Shown: positions 1 through 11,455, numbered from the stretch's first letter. The stretch: DNA of 64,000 nt from Ctenosaura bakeri (GCA_948474755.1 CAOLHI010001247.1:310001-374000), one strand, 5' to 3'. The notes: generated from the sequence alone by a model not told the origin. Numbers and translations are program-made.

Positions 1-863
1 AAACTATAGACAACATAGGTAACCAATACTTGTTATTTTTATGTATACTACCCGCTTTTGACATCTGCAAATAATAGAATGTAACGTGTTGATTTTGTGT
101 TATTTATAAAAAATAAATTAAAAAAAGAAGTTTGGCCACTAACATGGAAATCATAAGAAAAGTAGAAGCTGATGAAGTCATCCTTGCATATCTTTTAGAA
201 GAAACCCTGAAGTGTCTCAAGAAGGTTCAGAATATTTTTGTTTTCTTATACCAGGTTTACCAGACCTGGTTGTTTCAGTTCACATGTACATATTGATAGT
301 TTTGAGCAAAGGTTTGCAGAAAAACTTGTTAACTGTTCCTCTTTTTTTGCGGTCTAGGAACATACTTAAAACCTACATCAGCAAGATTAGTTTTCACTTA
401 AGACTGACTACTTGTTATTTCTTATCTAACCCTTCCGTCAGCTGTTTGGAAGAACACAGCAGTGTCTAGCTATCTTTAACTAGCATAATGCTCACAAACA
501 GGTCTTATCACTGATGTAACAAATGTACTCCCGATTTCAGCAATAAAAGTTTCATCCAGGAGTTAACAAAACAGAGGTTATTCATATAATTGGTCAATAG
601 AAGCAGTTTATCAATCTTCTTGTTAATCATACTAATGAGAGGGCAATTGGGAATCTTCTAACATCCCTCGTGTATATTTTAAGCCAACACTTAGATTTGC
701 CGTAAATCTGAAACAACTTGGAAACGCACAACAGTCAACTTCATTAACTGAGGTGCACATGTACAGTAATATCTTTTAGGAAAAGTATTAAGATATGAAT
801 CAGCTACTCTGTACTTTTGGTTCAGTTGAATTTTGAACGCACTCATTGCTTCAGGGTACTTGG
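1..863. other. Intergenic, AT-rich, nothing recognised
   Basis: No exon, RNA gene or clear repeat was recognised. The open frames are short, lack splice context and resemble no family I know. The stretch lies downstream of UBE2G1. Confidence 0.5.
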
Positions 864-1040
864 TCGTCGTCATCATCATCATCATCTTAAAAATTTATTT
901 CTATCCCGCCTCTCCCCATGTATCGAGGCGGCGAATAACAATAATACATTAATTGCATTAAAAACATTAAAAAACATACCCAATCCTCCCCACCCACCAA
1001 CCCACCTAAAACCAACCCCCTAAAACACACAACAATTAAC
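864..1040 (-). repeat. LINE/SINE 3' tail with CAT microsatellite
   Basis: A (CAT)n run at about 871-886 is followed by a segment containing CGAGGCGGCG and CCTCCCCACCCACC. A second copy of the same segment lies at about 49602-49740, there next to an (AAT)n run. Read on the minus strand it ends in an AGGCGGGAT-type box and a trinucleotide tail, which is typical of reptilian L2/CR1-like LINE tails and their SINEs. The family assignment is tentative. Confidence 0.6.
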
Positions 1041-1126
1041 AATTAACAACAATCAACTATTAAAAGAACAGCAAGACAGTTGGTGGGAGGTGGTGGAAGT
1101 ACTAGTCTGGGAAAGCCTGTCGGAAG

Positions 1127-1256
1127 TCCTCATTCTTTGGAGATTCCTAAACAGAAGCTGGTTGCCCACCTGTTGGGACTACTTTGTGTATTCTTGCATG
1201 GCAAGCGGTTGGACTGGATGGCCCTTACGGTCTCTTTCAACTCCATGATTCTAGGA
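1127..1256 (+). repeat. CR1 LINE 3' end fragment
   Basis: The segment has the order seen at the 3' end of the other CR1 copies here: a TTTGGAG...AACAGAAGCTGG block, then TGCATGGCAAGCGGTTGGAC, GGATGGCC, and a final TCCATGATTCTA. It corresponds to the C-terminal end of ORF2 plus the short 3' UTR. It is diverged and 5'-truncated. Confidence 0.75.
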
Positions 1257-1448
1257 GGTTATCATCCCGTATTATGGCTTGCTATTCCACCGCCATCTTC
1301 CCCTAATAAAGATGCCAACAAACCTACTTCAGCAGCTCTTGGCATTTCTAACAAGCTTTGCTAGTCCCAAGCCTTCCTCTCTCACTGGAAAGGAAGTATG
1401 CATGTTACCAGTTTGCATTATCATAATCCTTTTACTTGGCTTATTTGC

Positions 1449-1550
1449 AGCCTGAAAAAGTTACTTTTTGGACTATAACTCTCAGAATTCCAAATTCTGC
1501 AACAACAGATTCTTGGAGCTGTAGTTTTAAAAAAGTAACTTATCCAGGCT
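1449..1550. mobile_element. Small foldback MITE-like element
   Basis: The left arm AGCCTGAAAAAGTTACTTTT pairs with the right arm, whose reverse complement reads AGCCTGGATAAGTTACTTTT. The arms continue imperfectly to the centre, giving a roughly 100-bp inverted repeat with no coding capacity. The ACTATAACTC/GAGCTGTAGT core resembles short foldback elements common in reptiles. The superfamily is not determined. Confidence 0.6.
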
Positions 1551-3229
1551 CTGGTTAAGCCAAATAAAATGACCCCCCCAATTTGTGCAGACTTTAAAGA
1601 TTGTCAGAACTTTTCATCCAGCAAAAAGTTACAAAAAACACATGGCGGGGGAGAGGCAAGGGAAGGTGTGTTCCTTGGGTCATGTAATCTATGTGTTGTC
1701 TCTGAGATGTAATGACCAGGAGTCTGCAGATTCTTGAATGGTTGTGATCAGGGGATGTTACAGCATTAAGTTTCACCCAGATAGCCTCTAGCCTTCCTGA
1801 GAATGGGAAAAGCAATCAGGCTTGACCCTCCCTCTTGAAAATATGAGTCGTCTGTAAACTCAGTGTTGTCTTAATCCTGTGCAAAATGTGCCAGTTTCAT
1901 GGTCAATGGAAAATAGTAATCTGTAAAATTCTCTTGAATTTCATCATTAACAAAGTAATATGCTTCCACAGTGAGCAATACTGAAAGTTTGCTGCTCACT
2001 CTATCAGCATCCAGAAAAAGGAGAACTACTGTGACACTTTCATAAGTAGAGTTTTTGTTCTTTTACATTCAGACAAAACAAGATCAACCGAAACGTAAGA
2101 GATCAGCTACGAGCTGGAATAAAAATGTCTTATGGGGAAGGTCTTTGGAAGGGAGGAAATTTCACAGTCTAGGCACAGACACAGAAAGTGCCCACTTATG
2201 CCTCAGCTCCCCCTCAGTTACCACTTGGGGTGTAGGAAAAAAAACCACACCAATCTTAAAGAGCAGTGGTATGGTATTAGGTAATCTGTTCTCAGATCGA
2301 GGCCTTTAGCAGTTTTCTTTATGAAATCAGTGCAGCCATATTAACGCTATCTTATAATGCATGTTATCAAGGACACGGCGGGTGGCACAACCAACATGGC
2401 CTTTTCCTTTGTCACGCACCCTCACGTCTGAGAAGGCCTCCTATGTTCATCTCAGCAGGGTTATAAAGGAAGAGGTGTTCTATTAAGTGTCGTTCGTACT
2501 GTAAGCCATCACTAATTTTCTTTCTGAAAGGCAGAGTACAAATAAATCAGGGTTAGTATGGCATACTTCTAGTTCAGCCGGGGACCCAGTAATTTGATGT
2601 TTTGATTCACAGGCCAGCCAGTGCACTGTTTTGGACACTAAAAAGTCCCTTCCTGCCTTCCCTTCTTTGCATGGCAACAATAAATCTTGAAAAGGTTGGT
2701 TTACCTTTATCAACATCTTACAGTATCTCACAAACTGACCTCTAAGACAGTCATCTTGGGGCAAAAACAAGAGATATTCCAATGGGTGTTATCTCATCAC
2801 CTTTTCCTTGGGAGTTAGAGAAAAAGAAATGGCAAAACTATTTTCCAGATACAGTACCAATTGTCACAAACTGATCAATATCAAGAATCTTCTCACAGTG
2901 GTCCTTCAAATGGCTAAAGCAGCGATGGTCCATGGACTGATGCTGATCTGTGGCATGTTTTGGGTGAAGAAAGAAACGGTTGTAGTCAATGCCCACAAAT
3001 ATAATGCCACTCACTGGCACATGGGGGGGAAAAGAAACACCCATTCATCACCATCAGATACCTTAAGCAACTCTGGCATAAAGGATTTCCACTTAACAAT
3101 GACAACACAGATTTAAGCAGACATGTTCCAGCTCCCAAAACCTGTTTTGTATCAACAGGGGCAAAGAAAAACCTGCAAAAACAACCTTGGCCCCAGGACA
3201 AAGCAATGAGGTAGTTTCATATTAATTGC
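1551..3229. other. Intergenic, mostly unrecognised sequence
   Basis: No gene was identified. A minus-strand open frame of 68 codons at 2838-3044 reads unusually smoothly but has no initiator context, splice partner or family I can name. It could be an old repeat. Confidence 0.4.
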
Positions 3230-3442
3230 TGTTGTTTGCCTTCCTAGAAATTTATGATTTATGGCAACCTTGAAGTGAACTTATGGTGGGGTTTTCTTGG
3301 GAACATTGGTCAGGGGGCTTGCCTTTGTCTTCCTCTGAGGCCGAGAGAGAGACTTGTCCCACGCAGTGGGTTCCCACAGCTGGAGGAGGGATTCAAATTC
3401 TGGCCTCCACAATGCTCAAACCACTAAACCACGTTGGCTCTC
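3230..3442 (-). mobile_element. tRNA-derived SINE (ACAACAAC-tail type)
   Basis: On the minus strand the element starts with AGCCAACGTGGTTTAGTGG (tRNA-like head with box A). It then carries the box B region TTTGAATCC, the TCTCTCTCGGCCTCAGAGGA core, and a tail related to the shared GTTGCCATAAATCA-type end. The tail resembles the 3' end of Bov-B/RTE LINEs, which is the usual arrangement for lizard SINEs. Many further copies in the window share this layout. Confidence 0.85.
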
Positions 3443-3524
3443 TTCATATGAATACAGTGCTAATTTTGATTTCAGTCCCACTGATATCAGGATAAGTATT
3501 TATACAGAAAGACATAACTTAATG

Positions 3525-3823
3525 CGAGGCTTACCAAACGGTGTGTCGTGACACGCTAGTGTGTCGCCTGAAGTGTGTGGGTGTGTCGCCTCCCCAGGTT
3601 GAGAAAGACCTCTCGCAAGTCTCTCCTGCTGCCTTTTCCACTGCTGCCGCCCTCACCGGGGTCTTTCCTTGGTGAATGCAGCAGAAGCAAGCCACGATCG
3701 GGTGCGGGGGCTGCCTTTCCTACTGTCTAACCTCTGGTTTGCTAGTAAAACTGAATTACTGTCTCGCGAAATGCTGTGTGTCCAAAAAGTGTGTCAGCAA
3801 TATAAAAAGTTTGAAAAGCTCTG
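3525..3823. mobile_element. Non-autonomous hAT-like element with 8-bp TSD
   Basis: The left end CGAGGCTTACCAAAC and the right end, whose reverse complement is CAGAGCTTTTCAAAC, form terminal inverted repeats followed on both sides by GTGTGTC-rich subterminal sequence. The flanks ACTTAATG (3517-3524) and ACTTAAAT (3824-3831) match at 6 of 8 positions. An 8-bp duplication is characteristic of the hAT superfamily. No transposase frame remains, so this is a 299-bp internally deleted copy. Confidence 0.75.
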
Positions 3824-3831
3824 ACTTAAAT

Positions 3832-5330
3832 GTGTACAAGGATAGGCAAATCAGGGGAATAACAATACTGGGTTAAGCAAACACTCCCCTGTAAACCTTT
3901 CATGACCCATTCTAGATCCACGACTTTTTCTAAAGAGCTAGATTCCTCAGGCCGCTTGCCACGTGTACGCCCCTTTCAGTGGGAATGTCAACACTTCTCG
4001 GGTTCTCTGTCCAACCTGACTTAAAGAGATAAGAGAAACTATCTTTCTCAAACTTCCATCATCTCAGTGCAGTTTATGCTCGAAGGACAGATAGAGAATA
4101 CATTGTGCCATGGCCAGTTGGGAGCCCTTATTAATTCCGTATCCAGCTGGCTGCCTTTGGATCACAATAGCTGTCCTAGAAACACTGGGATATTTCCCTT
4201 CATATTTTAATTATGGAAAAGATGGCCAGGGTGGAAGACTATCCCCCCGCTGCCGCCACCGTGCCTTACGCAAGCAGAAGAGCACAAATGGTAGCCAGCT
4301 GGCTGGCAAGGCATCTCAGCAGGAGCCCAACAAATTTGGTTCTTGTTTGAGCAATTGTCTAAATCCAGCTATTGTGTCTGGGTACTAACAGCTCAGAAGC
4401 AGAAAATACATCGGTCTGGCTGAAGAGAGAGCACACTTAATTAAGTACCATTTCTAATTCACGGCAGCTTAGCTGTACCCGCGCTGCCACATGTATCCAG
4501 ATAAATGGGACAAAACACTGCTGTTTTTAAAAGATGTAGCAGAGGCAAGAACCTGCTTACCTCCATTTCGGATTTTAATTGCTATTTCTCCTAATTGGCT
4601 TGTACCGATAGTGGTTGCTCTTGCAATCATAATTAGTTCCCTCTTTTCCCCTCAGAAATCTACCATATGTTTTTCCCCTTCTCCATGTTTGCTTTTGTTT
4701 GAAATGGCAGTTTCCAAAACAGGCAAGTCTGGCCAACTGCGTTTTTTTTTTTTTTAAACTGAGTCTAAAGGTTGTTTTACAGGCTCACAGTAACAGCAGT
4801 GGAAAATGAGTTCAGACCCATCTATTCAGACCCCATACAATTAACTGCACAGACAAAAAGCCACAGAAGATCCATTCAGCTCCCTCCTTTGCTATATTTA
4901 CACATGTTCCCTTCTGCCAGATGGGCATTTTACAGGAGTGAGAGGCCACAACTGCATTTTAAAATCAGAGTAGTTAATGTTTTGTTAGGAGCCCCTACAG
5001 AAACAAATGCATGATGCAGTACTACTGAGGACCTACGCCTATTTTTTTCAGGTCATGTTAACTCAGCTTAAGTGCCACCTGCCTCCATGTTGTACCAGAG
5101 GGATGCTGCTACTGTTCCTTTGTGGATTTGAACTTACAACCAAGCAATTTGACTCCAGCTGCTGCTCTGAAGCAGGAGATACTGAAAGCTGTAAACAGCA
5201 GGTATGTATTGCTGTAGAACTTAACAGCTATGTGTACACGAGGGAGCTAACAAAAAGACCAAACAGGCCCACAACCATGACCTCCATAGCACTAACATTA
5301 CAAGATCAATGAGAAGAACAGGTTACCCAC
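3832..5330. other. Intergenic, nothing recognised
   Basis: No exon or named repeat was recognised. A poly-T run at about 4742-4756 could be the reversed tail of a retrocopy, but no body is identifiable. Confidence 0.4.
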
Positions 5331-5470
5331 CTGTAACAGTGGTTCTTTGAATGGTCTTCTATGAATTCATACATATGGGTCATTTTGCACCTGCGTCAAG
5401 ATCTCTGGAAGCTTCTAGAGCTGCATTTGGCAGTAACCCTACCTCCTCACCCACACATATATAAGCCATG
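5331..5470 (+). repeat. DIRS inverted terminal repeat, left copy
   Basis: It starts CTGTAACAGTGGTTCTTTG and contains ATATGGGTCATTTTGCACCT, GGAAGCTTCTAGAG and GTAACCCTAC. It is the inverted partner of 10090-10215, diverged but collinear. It marks the recombinase-side end of the DIRS element. Confidence 0.75.
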
Positions 5471-5708
5471 TGTTCCTGCTGGAACCCAGCTCCAAGTCCA
5501 CTGTTGGAAGACCTGGAGAAAGAGATGGCATCAAAAGTAGAAGAGGTTGGGTTGTGTGAATTCACAGATGATCACACACAGAACCACAGTTACAGGTGGC
5601 CAACCTTTTGTGTGGTTTCTGTGACTCACATATGGGAGAATAGCAAGCTAAACTCAGGGATGGTAGGTCATGCCATGATCACTGACAGCACCTCTACTAA
5701 ATGCCATA

Positions 5709-5972
5709 TCAGCTCAGAATCAAGCATCCAGTCTGTAATGAGACAGGAATGTAGACAGTTCCAATCATGAAGCCACTCAGCAGAGTTCTTTCTAGAGGAG
5801 TTCTAGAAGAGGAATCCCTCTGAGATACACGGTCTTGAGTTGAGTGAGCTTTGATCCCTTGCAGAAGAGGTTTCCCAGCAAGGGAACAGGTGAGGTGGAT
5901 AGCATTCACCCTCCTAGTAGGACATACATTAATATGAGACCATCTTCTTTTTCTTATGCGTCTCATAGGCAA
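5709..5972 (-). pseudogene. DIRS tyrosine recombinase, C-terminal remnant
   Basis: An open frame of 87 codons contains GIKAHSTQDRVSQRDSSSRT followed by a TLLSGF...GTVYIPV segment. This matches the layout of the recombinase C-terminal half, where an HSTR-like motif carries one of the catalytic residues and is followed by a W/F-rich stretch. The expected arginine after HST is replaced by glutamine. It lies just upstream (minus strand) of the terminal repeat. Confidence 0.65.
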
Positions 5973-5992
5973 TGGACAGTTGAGAAGACTTC

Positions 5993-6358
5993 CTAAATTG
6001 TTTTGTCTTGAGAGCCACAGAATAGGAGCACCTGTCTAACATCTAGGGTATGAAGGATGTGTTGAAGATTGGAAAATAGAGATTGCATAAAGGCGGGAAG
6101 TACCAGCAGCTGGTTAAGACTGAAATTGGAAACTACTTTGGGGAGGAAAGAAATGTGTATAAAGAGGACCATCTTGTCTCTATGAAAGAAGTAGTAAGGC
6201 AGACCCATTTTGAGAGCTGCCAGTTCACTGGCCCTGCATGCAAAGGTGATGGCAAAAAGGAATGCCATCTTCCAGGACAGCAGGTGAAGATCACAGGACA
6301 CCATGGGTTTGAAAGGATGTGCCATATGTTTAATAAGGACCAATGACAGGATGCTCAT
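5993..6358 (-). pseudogene. DIRS tyrosine recombinase, central remnant
   Basis: An open frame of 121 codons includes CDLHLLSWKMAFLFAITFAC followed directly by RASELAALKM, then FLPKVVSNFSL and HTLDVRQVLLF. The hydrophobic helix with RASEL corresponds to the recombinase region carrying the first catalytic arginine. It is separated from the C-terminal remnant by disablements. Confidence 0.75.
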
Positions 6359-6505
6359 AGGTAGCCATCTGAGATTAGGTGGATGATCTTGCCCTTCAAG
6401 AATACCTTTACCTTCAGATACACTGATTAAGAGGGAGCATCTTGCAGTTTAGAGCTAGCAGAGATGACCACCAGATAGACTGTCAGGGGAAAGTACAAAA
6501 GATCT

Positions 6506-6872
6506 TTAGTTCACAGTGACATAAGGAAACAAAACACACCTATGAGCAAGAAACTGTCTGATGCAGCACCCCAAGTCTGTAGAAAGGACACAAATGAGGT
6601 GCTCTTGGCTGCATAAGAGCACTTTGCCAACAGACATCATATGTTGGATGTCGTCCAACAGCTCCAATGTGGGCGAAATCTCCATGTGGTGAGCTTGAGG
6701 GTAGCCACATCCAGGTGGAGAATTTTGCTGTGCCAAATGAAGAGATAATCTGAGCAGTCCAGAAAGCGATGGAAGTTGCCATCAAACACTGTGGGCATTT
6801 GCTGGTGGCACAAAAAGATCTTTTTCCCAATGATGGAAGAGGCAACAGAGGAAGGCTGAGTCCATCGTCCAC
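6506..6872 (-). pseudogene. DIRS RT/RNase H region remnant
   Basis: Two overlapping minus-strand frames (6540-6872 and 6506-6736) lie between the reverse transcriptase and recombinase remnants. Segments such as CPQCLMATSIAFWTAQIISS and HMEISPTLELLDDIQHMMSV suggest the RNase H side of the polyprotein. The assignment rests on position; no catalytic motif is clearly preserved. Confidence 0.5.
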
Positions 6873-7284
6873 TCAGGAGACGACAAAGGTATTCTGCTGA
6901 GATCGTCAGTGAGCATGTTTTTGATGCCTGGAAGATTTACCCCCGTTTATTATGAAAGCCTAGGTCCCAAAGAAAGGACACAATGAGGGGTACATTTTGA
7001 AAGGTCTGGTGGAAAGAAGAAGAGACCACCAGCCAATCACCTAAATACAGGAAAATGGAGATTTCTTTGACACTTAACGAAGCTACTGACGTATTTCAGG
7101 AAAGCCCTTGCGGCCATTGTGAGGCTGAAGGTGAGGGGACACACAAAATTGGTAATGTTCCAACCCGACACAGAATCAGAGGAAGCATCTGCTGGAAGGG
7201 TGGATACTAACATGAAGTACACATCTCATAAGCCTATTGAGGTGAACCTTTGTGGAGGAGGGGAAAGCTATTCAACAGGGTAAC

Positions 7285-7342
7285 CATCTTGATCTGTTTC
7301 AACTCTACATTTCTATGATTCTATGATTCTATGATTCTAAGG
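7285..7342 (+). repeat. CR1-type 3' tail microsatellite
   Basis: A GTTTCAACTCTACATTTC segment is followed by about four copies of the 8-mer ATTCTATG, the typical end of reptilian CR1 elements. It interrupts the DIRS reverse transcriptase remnant, which suggests a short nested CR1 insertion. Confidence 0.6.
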
Positions 7343-7526
7343 GACTGAAGGAATTATCCTCCTTGAGATCTAAGATCAGGTGCAAGCCTCCATCCCATTT
7401 GGGGATCATAAAGTACCACAAGTAGAACTTGGGAGCTAATATGGATGGACTGACACCCTTCTGTAGGAGCATTGTGATCTCCTGGTCAAGAGGATCCAAA
7501 GGGTGTATGCATCTGAAAGTTCCCAT
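7329..7526 (-). pseudogene. DIRS reverse transcriptase remnant
   Basis: The frame reads EITMLLQKGVSPSILAPKFY and then LWYFMIPKWDGGLHLILDLK. This corresponds to the N-terminal RT blocks of DIRS/Gypsy-type enzymes (E-I-x-x-L-L-x-K-G, then PK-x-DGG and the ILDLR block). The downstream catalytic YxDD block was not found in frame. Confidence 0.75.
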
Positions 7527-8001
7527 GGAGTGAGTTCAGAGAATTCTACTAAATCCCCTTGTTGAATTATATGGAGGATCCACACATTGCTAGTAACAGC
7601 ACGTCATCTGTTAAAGGAGGGCACTAACCAAACGTGGAATAGGAAATGTGGTTGGCAGTTGCTTGGCACAGGAGGAAATCAGAGACGTGGTTTCATAGCA
7701 GAAGAGCAATGTTTGACTGACTGCAAGAGCATTAGGAAGAGGAAAGTCTTGAGTGGGAGTTCTGGAGATTTGACAAAGTACAGAACGTGGGACTCATTTA
7801 AGAGGGAATGGCTTGAACTAGTACAAGTTAGCCTTGACTTGTGCAGGCTGGGGACTGTAGACCATACTTCTTAGCTATCAAGCTCATTTTCTGGTTGTGC
7901 TCCAGCTTTTTATCCATGGAAGAGTAGAACAACCCACGTTCATCAAACGAAAGGTCTTCAATGCTTGACCTTGCATTGTGGATTAGATCTGTGGAGCATT
8001 G

Positions 8002-8379
8002 TCAGGCATGTCTAGAAAGTGAGGGCATATTCACTGTGGCCTTTGAACTACAGTCTGCTGCCTGCTTTGCTGTGGTAATCTGCAGAGTTGCTAATTTATG
8101 CACCACAGAGTGGAAAAGCAGGGCCACTTTTTTATCATCACCCAACAGGTATTTCGGGTGAGGGGGAACCTGTTCCCAGAGGAACTGTTGGTAAGCCTCT
8201 ATACAAGCCTGATCATTTGCTACTCTGAGGGAAAGAGATGCTGTCGAATATGTCTTGTGGGCCATGACACTGATTTTATGCCCCTCTTTATTGTCCAGAG
8301 ATGTATGGGCCTTCTCAGAAGATTTGAATTGTACCATATCAACAATAATTGAATTTGGCTGAGGGAGCTTAAAAAGCAC
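8002..8379 (-). pseudogene. DIRS gag-like ORF remnant
   Basis: A frame of 125 codons includes SVMAHKTYSTASLSLRVAND followed by QACIEAYQQFLWEQV. This pattern (MA-x-x-x-Y-S-x-A-S-L-x-L-R-x-x-N-x-x-A) is what I know from the first ORF of vertebrate DIRS elements. It sits 5' of the RT remnant on the same strand, as expected. Truncated. Confidence 0.6.
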
Positions 8380-9586
8380 ATCACAGTCTTCTTGTTCTCG
8401 TTAGATTTTCAGTCTTCTGTGAAGTGAAGGGAACCACGGCTGGAGTCTGACACAGAGGTATAGCTGGTAGATGGAGTATTCTGAGGATCTTAAAGACCAA
8501 GTTCTCAAGAGGTGGCTCAGATTCCTGAATCTGAAGATTTTAGCCATTCTGAAGACCCCTTCCACAAAGATTGCAAGGTCATCTAAACAGGAAATAGATT
8601 TTGATCTCCCACCAACAGGTTGAGGGAGGAGGCAGAAGGATCCTCTGGAGACAAAGAACCTGATTACTCCTCCAACGATGACTTAGATAAGGATTCCCTA
8701 TCAACAACTCTAGGAGGCTGAGGTGGAGGTGTACCAGGGTGTTGAGCAAAAGCAAACCTGTGCTGGTGTAAAGATCAGGAAGGATGTGCTACAGTGGGGA
8801 TGATTGGGATTGGCTGGATTGGAGGCCTGGCAGCAGGTTCCCTGGCTGGAAGAGGGGATTGTACTGGAGCTCTTGGAAAGAGCAGAGGTCTATAAATAGC
8901 GGCTGCTGGACAGTTCAACTCACTGATATGCAATGAGCAGCAGACTGAGGCCGGGAGTGATGGTCTCTACAGCAGTCCTCACAAGTCAGACAATAATCAT
9001 AGCATGGATCCCAGGCAAAAAGGCTGAGGTGATAGAAATACATTTTGAACAGTCCCCACGAGAATGATGATGCCTTGAGACCCTATAATAAGGTAAAGAG
9101 AGATAAAGTCAGTATGGAAATATGGGAATCCTCCTGGCACTGAAGCCTACTCCACTATTGAGATGGGGGAGGTTGAGGTTCCCTGTAAGTTTCAACACAT
9201 TTCACCACTTCAGGAAACAATATTCTCAGCGTAGAACCCCAGGCCTTGTGATAACTAAAAGCTGGAAAGAGATCTGTCAAGAACCTCCTCTTCTAAGTAC
9301 TGTAGGAACCAACAACTTGAACTTGGTCAGACTGCACAGTCATCATCTCTACTGATTCTCTCCAAAATCAGGCTCACAAGACAATGACGCTGGAGAAGTG
9401 AGAATATGAGACAGGGATGGGTGGTGCTCTTGGGTGGAAGAACCTGACATAACTTAATCTGTTGGCAAGGAGGGTTCAGTGGCTGACCCTTATCCTTCTC
9501 CTGGCTCTCTTGAAGCTAAAGAGGACAGACATTTCTCTTTGTGCAATTATTTTTCTAGACACTTGCCCTGCTTAAGTGGAACATTG

Positions 9587-9781
9587 CTAGATTTTTGATC
9601 CCTTGAAGAGGGCTTGGGAACCTCTCCCAGTTTTGGAACTGATGGCTTTGATTTGTCTTTCAAAGAGGTTTGAAGAGGGGTCAAAAGGGTCTGGCTCATT
9701 GAATGCTTTGGCTGTCACTCCATGGCCAAAGATGAGCGGGAGCAGACTGAAGCCAACAAAGCAACTTATTCTGGACTGCAA
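9587..9781 (-). pseudogene. Possible DIRS first-ORF N-terminal remnant
   Basis: A short frame of 64 codons containing FNEPDPFDPSSNLFERQIK lies 5' of the gag-like remnant. No diagnostic motif was seen; it is assigned only by position inside the element. Confidence 0.35.
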
Positions 9782-10089
9782 GGGTTGCAGGATGAAGGGC
9801 TTCTTGCCAATGAAGAGCCTTAAGATGGGAATCTCTGTTACACCTCACTTCTGCTTAAAGTTCTGAGAAAAAGGGCATGAGTCAACTGTGTGATCCTCAC
9901 CCAGGCAGAGGAGACAATATGCGTGGCCATCCAAAAACTGGAATTTAGCCCCAGTCTAGATCCATCTTTAAGAAAGTCTTCATGGTCATAAGCCCGCAGA
10001 AAGTGAAAAGAAACTGAGAAATGCCAAAATGCTGAGAAATTCCAATGTTCCTACCGTGATAGCAGATGAAAAAGAACTGGGTTTTGGTG

Positions 10090-10215
10090 GGCACACACAA
10101 TTTGTAGGGTTACCACTAAAAAGCGCCTCTAAAAGCTTCCAAATATCTCTGTGCAGGCACAGAATGACCCATGTGTGAGTCACAGAGGTGACAAAGAAGA
10201 AACCATTCTTACAGG
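10090..10215 (-). repeat. DIRS inverted terminal repeat, right copy
   Basis: Read on the minus strand it starts CTGTAAGAATGGTTTC and contains ACATGGGTCATTCTGTGCCT, GGAAGCTTTTAGAG and GTAACCCTAC. It mirrors the left copy at 5331-5470. Confidence 0.72.
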
Positions 10216-11455
10216 CAGTGTTGGCATTGTAATTTCATAATGCTATGCCTCCCCTCACGCTTTACTCATTGTAAGTATTCACGTTTTACTCAATCATAAC
10301 CAAATTTACAGTTGGAAGATTCAACTTGCTGTGCTTTGGCTTATGTGACTCACCTAATTTCCAGAAGGACTACTTAGCTTATCAGCTACAAAAAAGGGTA
10401 AAGCCTTCTTCTGTCTGTCATTCGCATTATACTTGTTCAAGATGATATTTCATTCTTTTAGGACAATGGTTAGGGTTACTTCAAGAACTATCCACAGAGG
10501 TTCACGGAACTTATTAGCGAGCCTTTGGACAAACCATCTTCACCACATACAGGATTCAACAGTTGATGAAGTTGCCTTACCAGGATTATTGCCAATCGAA
10601 AACCGGCCACCAGTATTTTGCTCAAGGCTCTTTCAAAGTTATTTCAGTTTTCATATTGGAGACAGCCGACTTGACACCAAGCTATTGGAAAAATTTATAT
10701 TTTGGAAGAACTCACTACAGAAGGTGACAGAATTCCAAAATCAAGTTACATGAAAATATACATCGCAATTTCTCTTTATACATTAAGTGAGGAAAATCTG
10801 CAGGAGATCTGAAGGAAAGAAATATGAAGGGGGAAAGGGGGAACTAAGAGGGGAGAGTGAAGGGAGGGAATAGAGAATAGCATTTGACAGCAAAACCAGA
10901 ACTCATTAGAAAGCCTATAGTTCTGCATGCCTTTATTTATCCAACTTCAAACCAGGCAAGAAATAAAAAAAGCAGTTCAACCTATATAGGGCTAACTTAC
11001 ACTGCTGACCACTTCCAAAGCAAATGCTCTCAGCCCTTCTGAGGAAAAGTGTTAGGCTCAAGAGTATGCCTCAGCTGAAAGTCTTACTGCTACATCTAAG
11101 CCAGAAGATGAGCGCAGCTGGGTCCAAACACAAGGGAAAAACACACCTTCTGGTGACAGTGCTCAAGTCATTGGTAGAATCAAGTAAGAGATCTCAGTGT
11201 TTATTAATCTGAAAAAAGTTGAGGGGAAGGGAGTTACAAAGGTATTAAACTTTATTAAAGTGAGAGATTTTAATGAAGCTTCAATGGCTGAAGAGAAAAA
11301 AAGTTAAAATGGAATTTTTTTAAATCCTAATTTGTTTTAGTCTGACATGCTTCACAAGAATTTTTTTAAAGACTCATAAGAAAAACATGAATTGGGGAGG
11401 AGGGGGAAGAGAAACCTGCTAAAAATCTTTAGAATTTACACGATTCTTACTCTAG
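10216..11455 (-). other. UBE2G1 distal 3' UTR or flank; end unresolved
   Basis: This lies 3' of the recognised 3' UTR exon sequence on the minus strand and before the DIRS element. Minus-strand AATAAA hexamers occur at 11256-11251, 11205-11200 and 10937-10932, any of which could mark a cleavage site. No coding exon is recognised. A 106-codon plus-strand frame at 10433-10753 has no supporting family. Confidence 0.4.

Larger units (their letters stand above)
5331..10215 (-). mobile_element. DIRS-like tyrosine-recombinase retroelement, decayed
   Basis: Minus-strand remnants lie in the DIRS order: a gag-like frame (about 9.8-8.0 kb), reverse transcriptase (about 7.5 kb), RT/RNase H region (about 6.9-6.5 kb), then tyrosine recombinase (about 6.36-5.7 kb). 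The ends are inverted repeats. Plus-strand 5331-5470 (ATATGGGTCATTTTGCACCT, GGAAGCTTCTAGAG, GTAACCCTAC) matches the minus strand of 10215-10090 (ACATGGGTCATTCTGTGCCT, GGAAGCTTTTAGAG, GTAACCCTAC). DIRS elements use a recombinase rather than a DDE integrase and make no target-site duplication; none was seen. All frames are broken by stops and frameshifts, so the copy is dead. A short CR1-like tail near 7.3 kb may be nested in it. Confidence 0.82.

Noticed and set aside
10433..10753. Plus-strand frame of 106 codons next to the DIRS element
   Set aside because: It has no known motif, lies antisense to the likely UBE2G1 distal 3' UTR, and shows no splice or promoter context.
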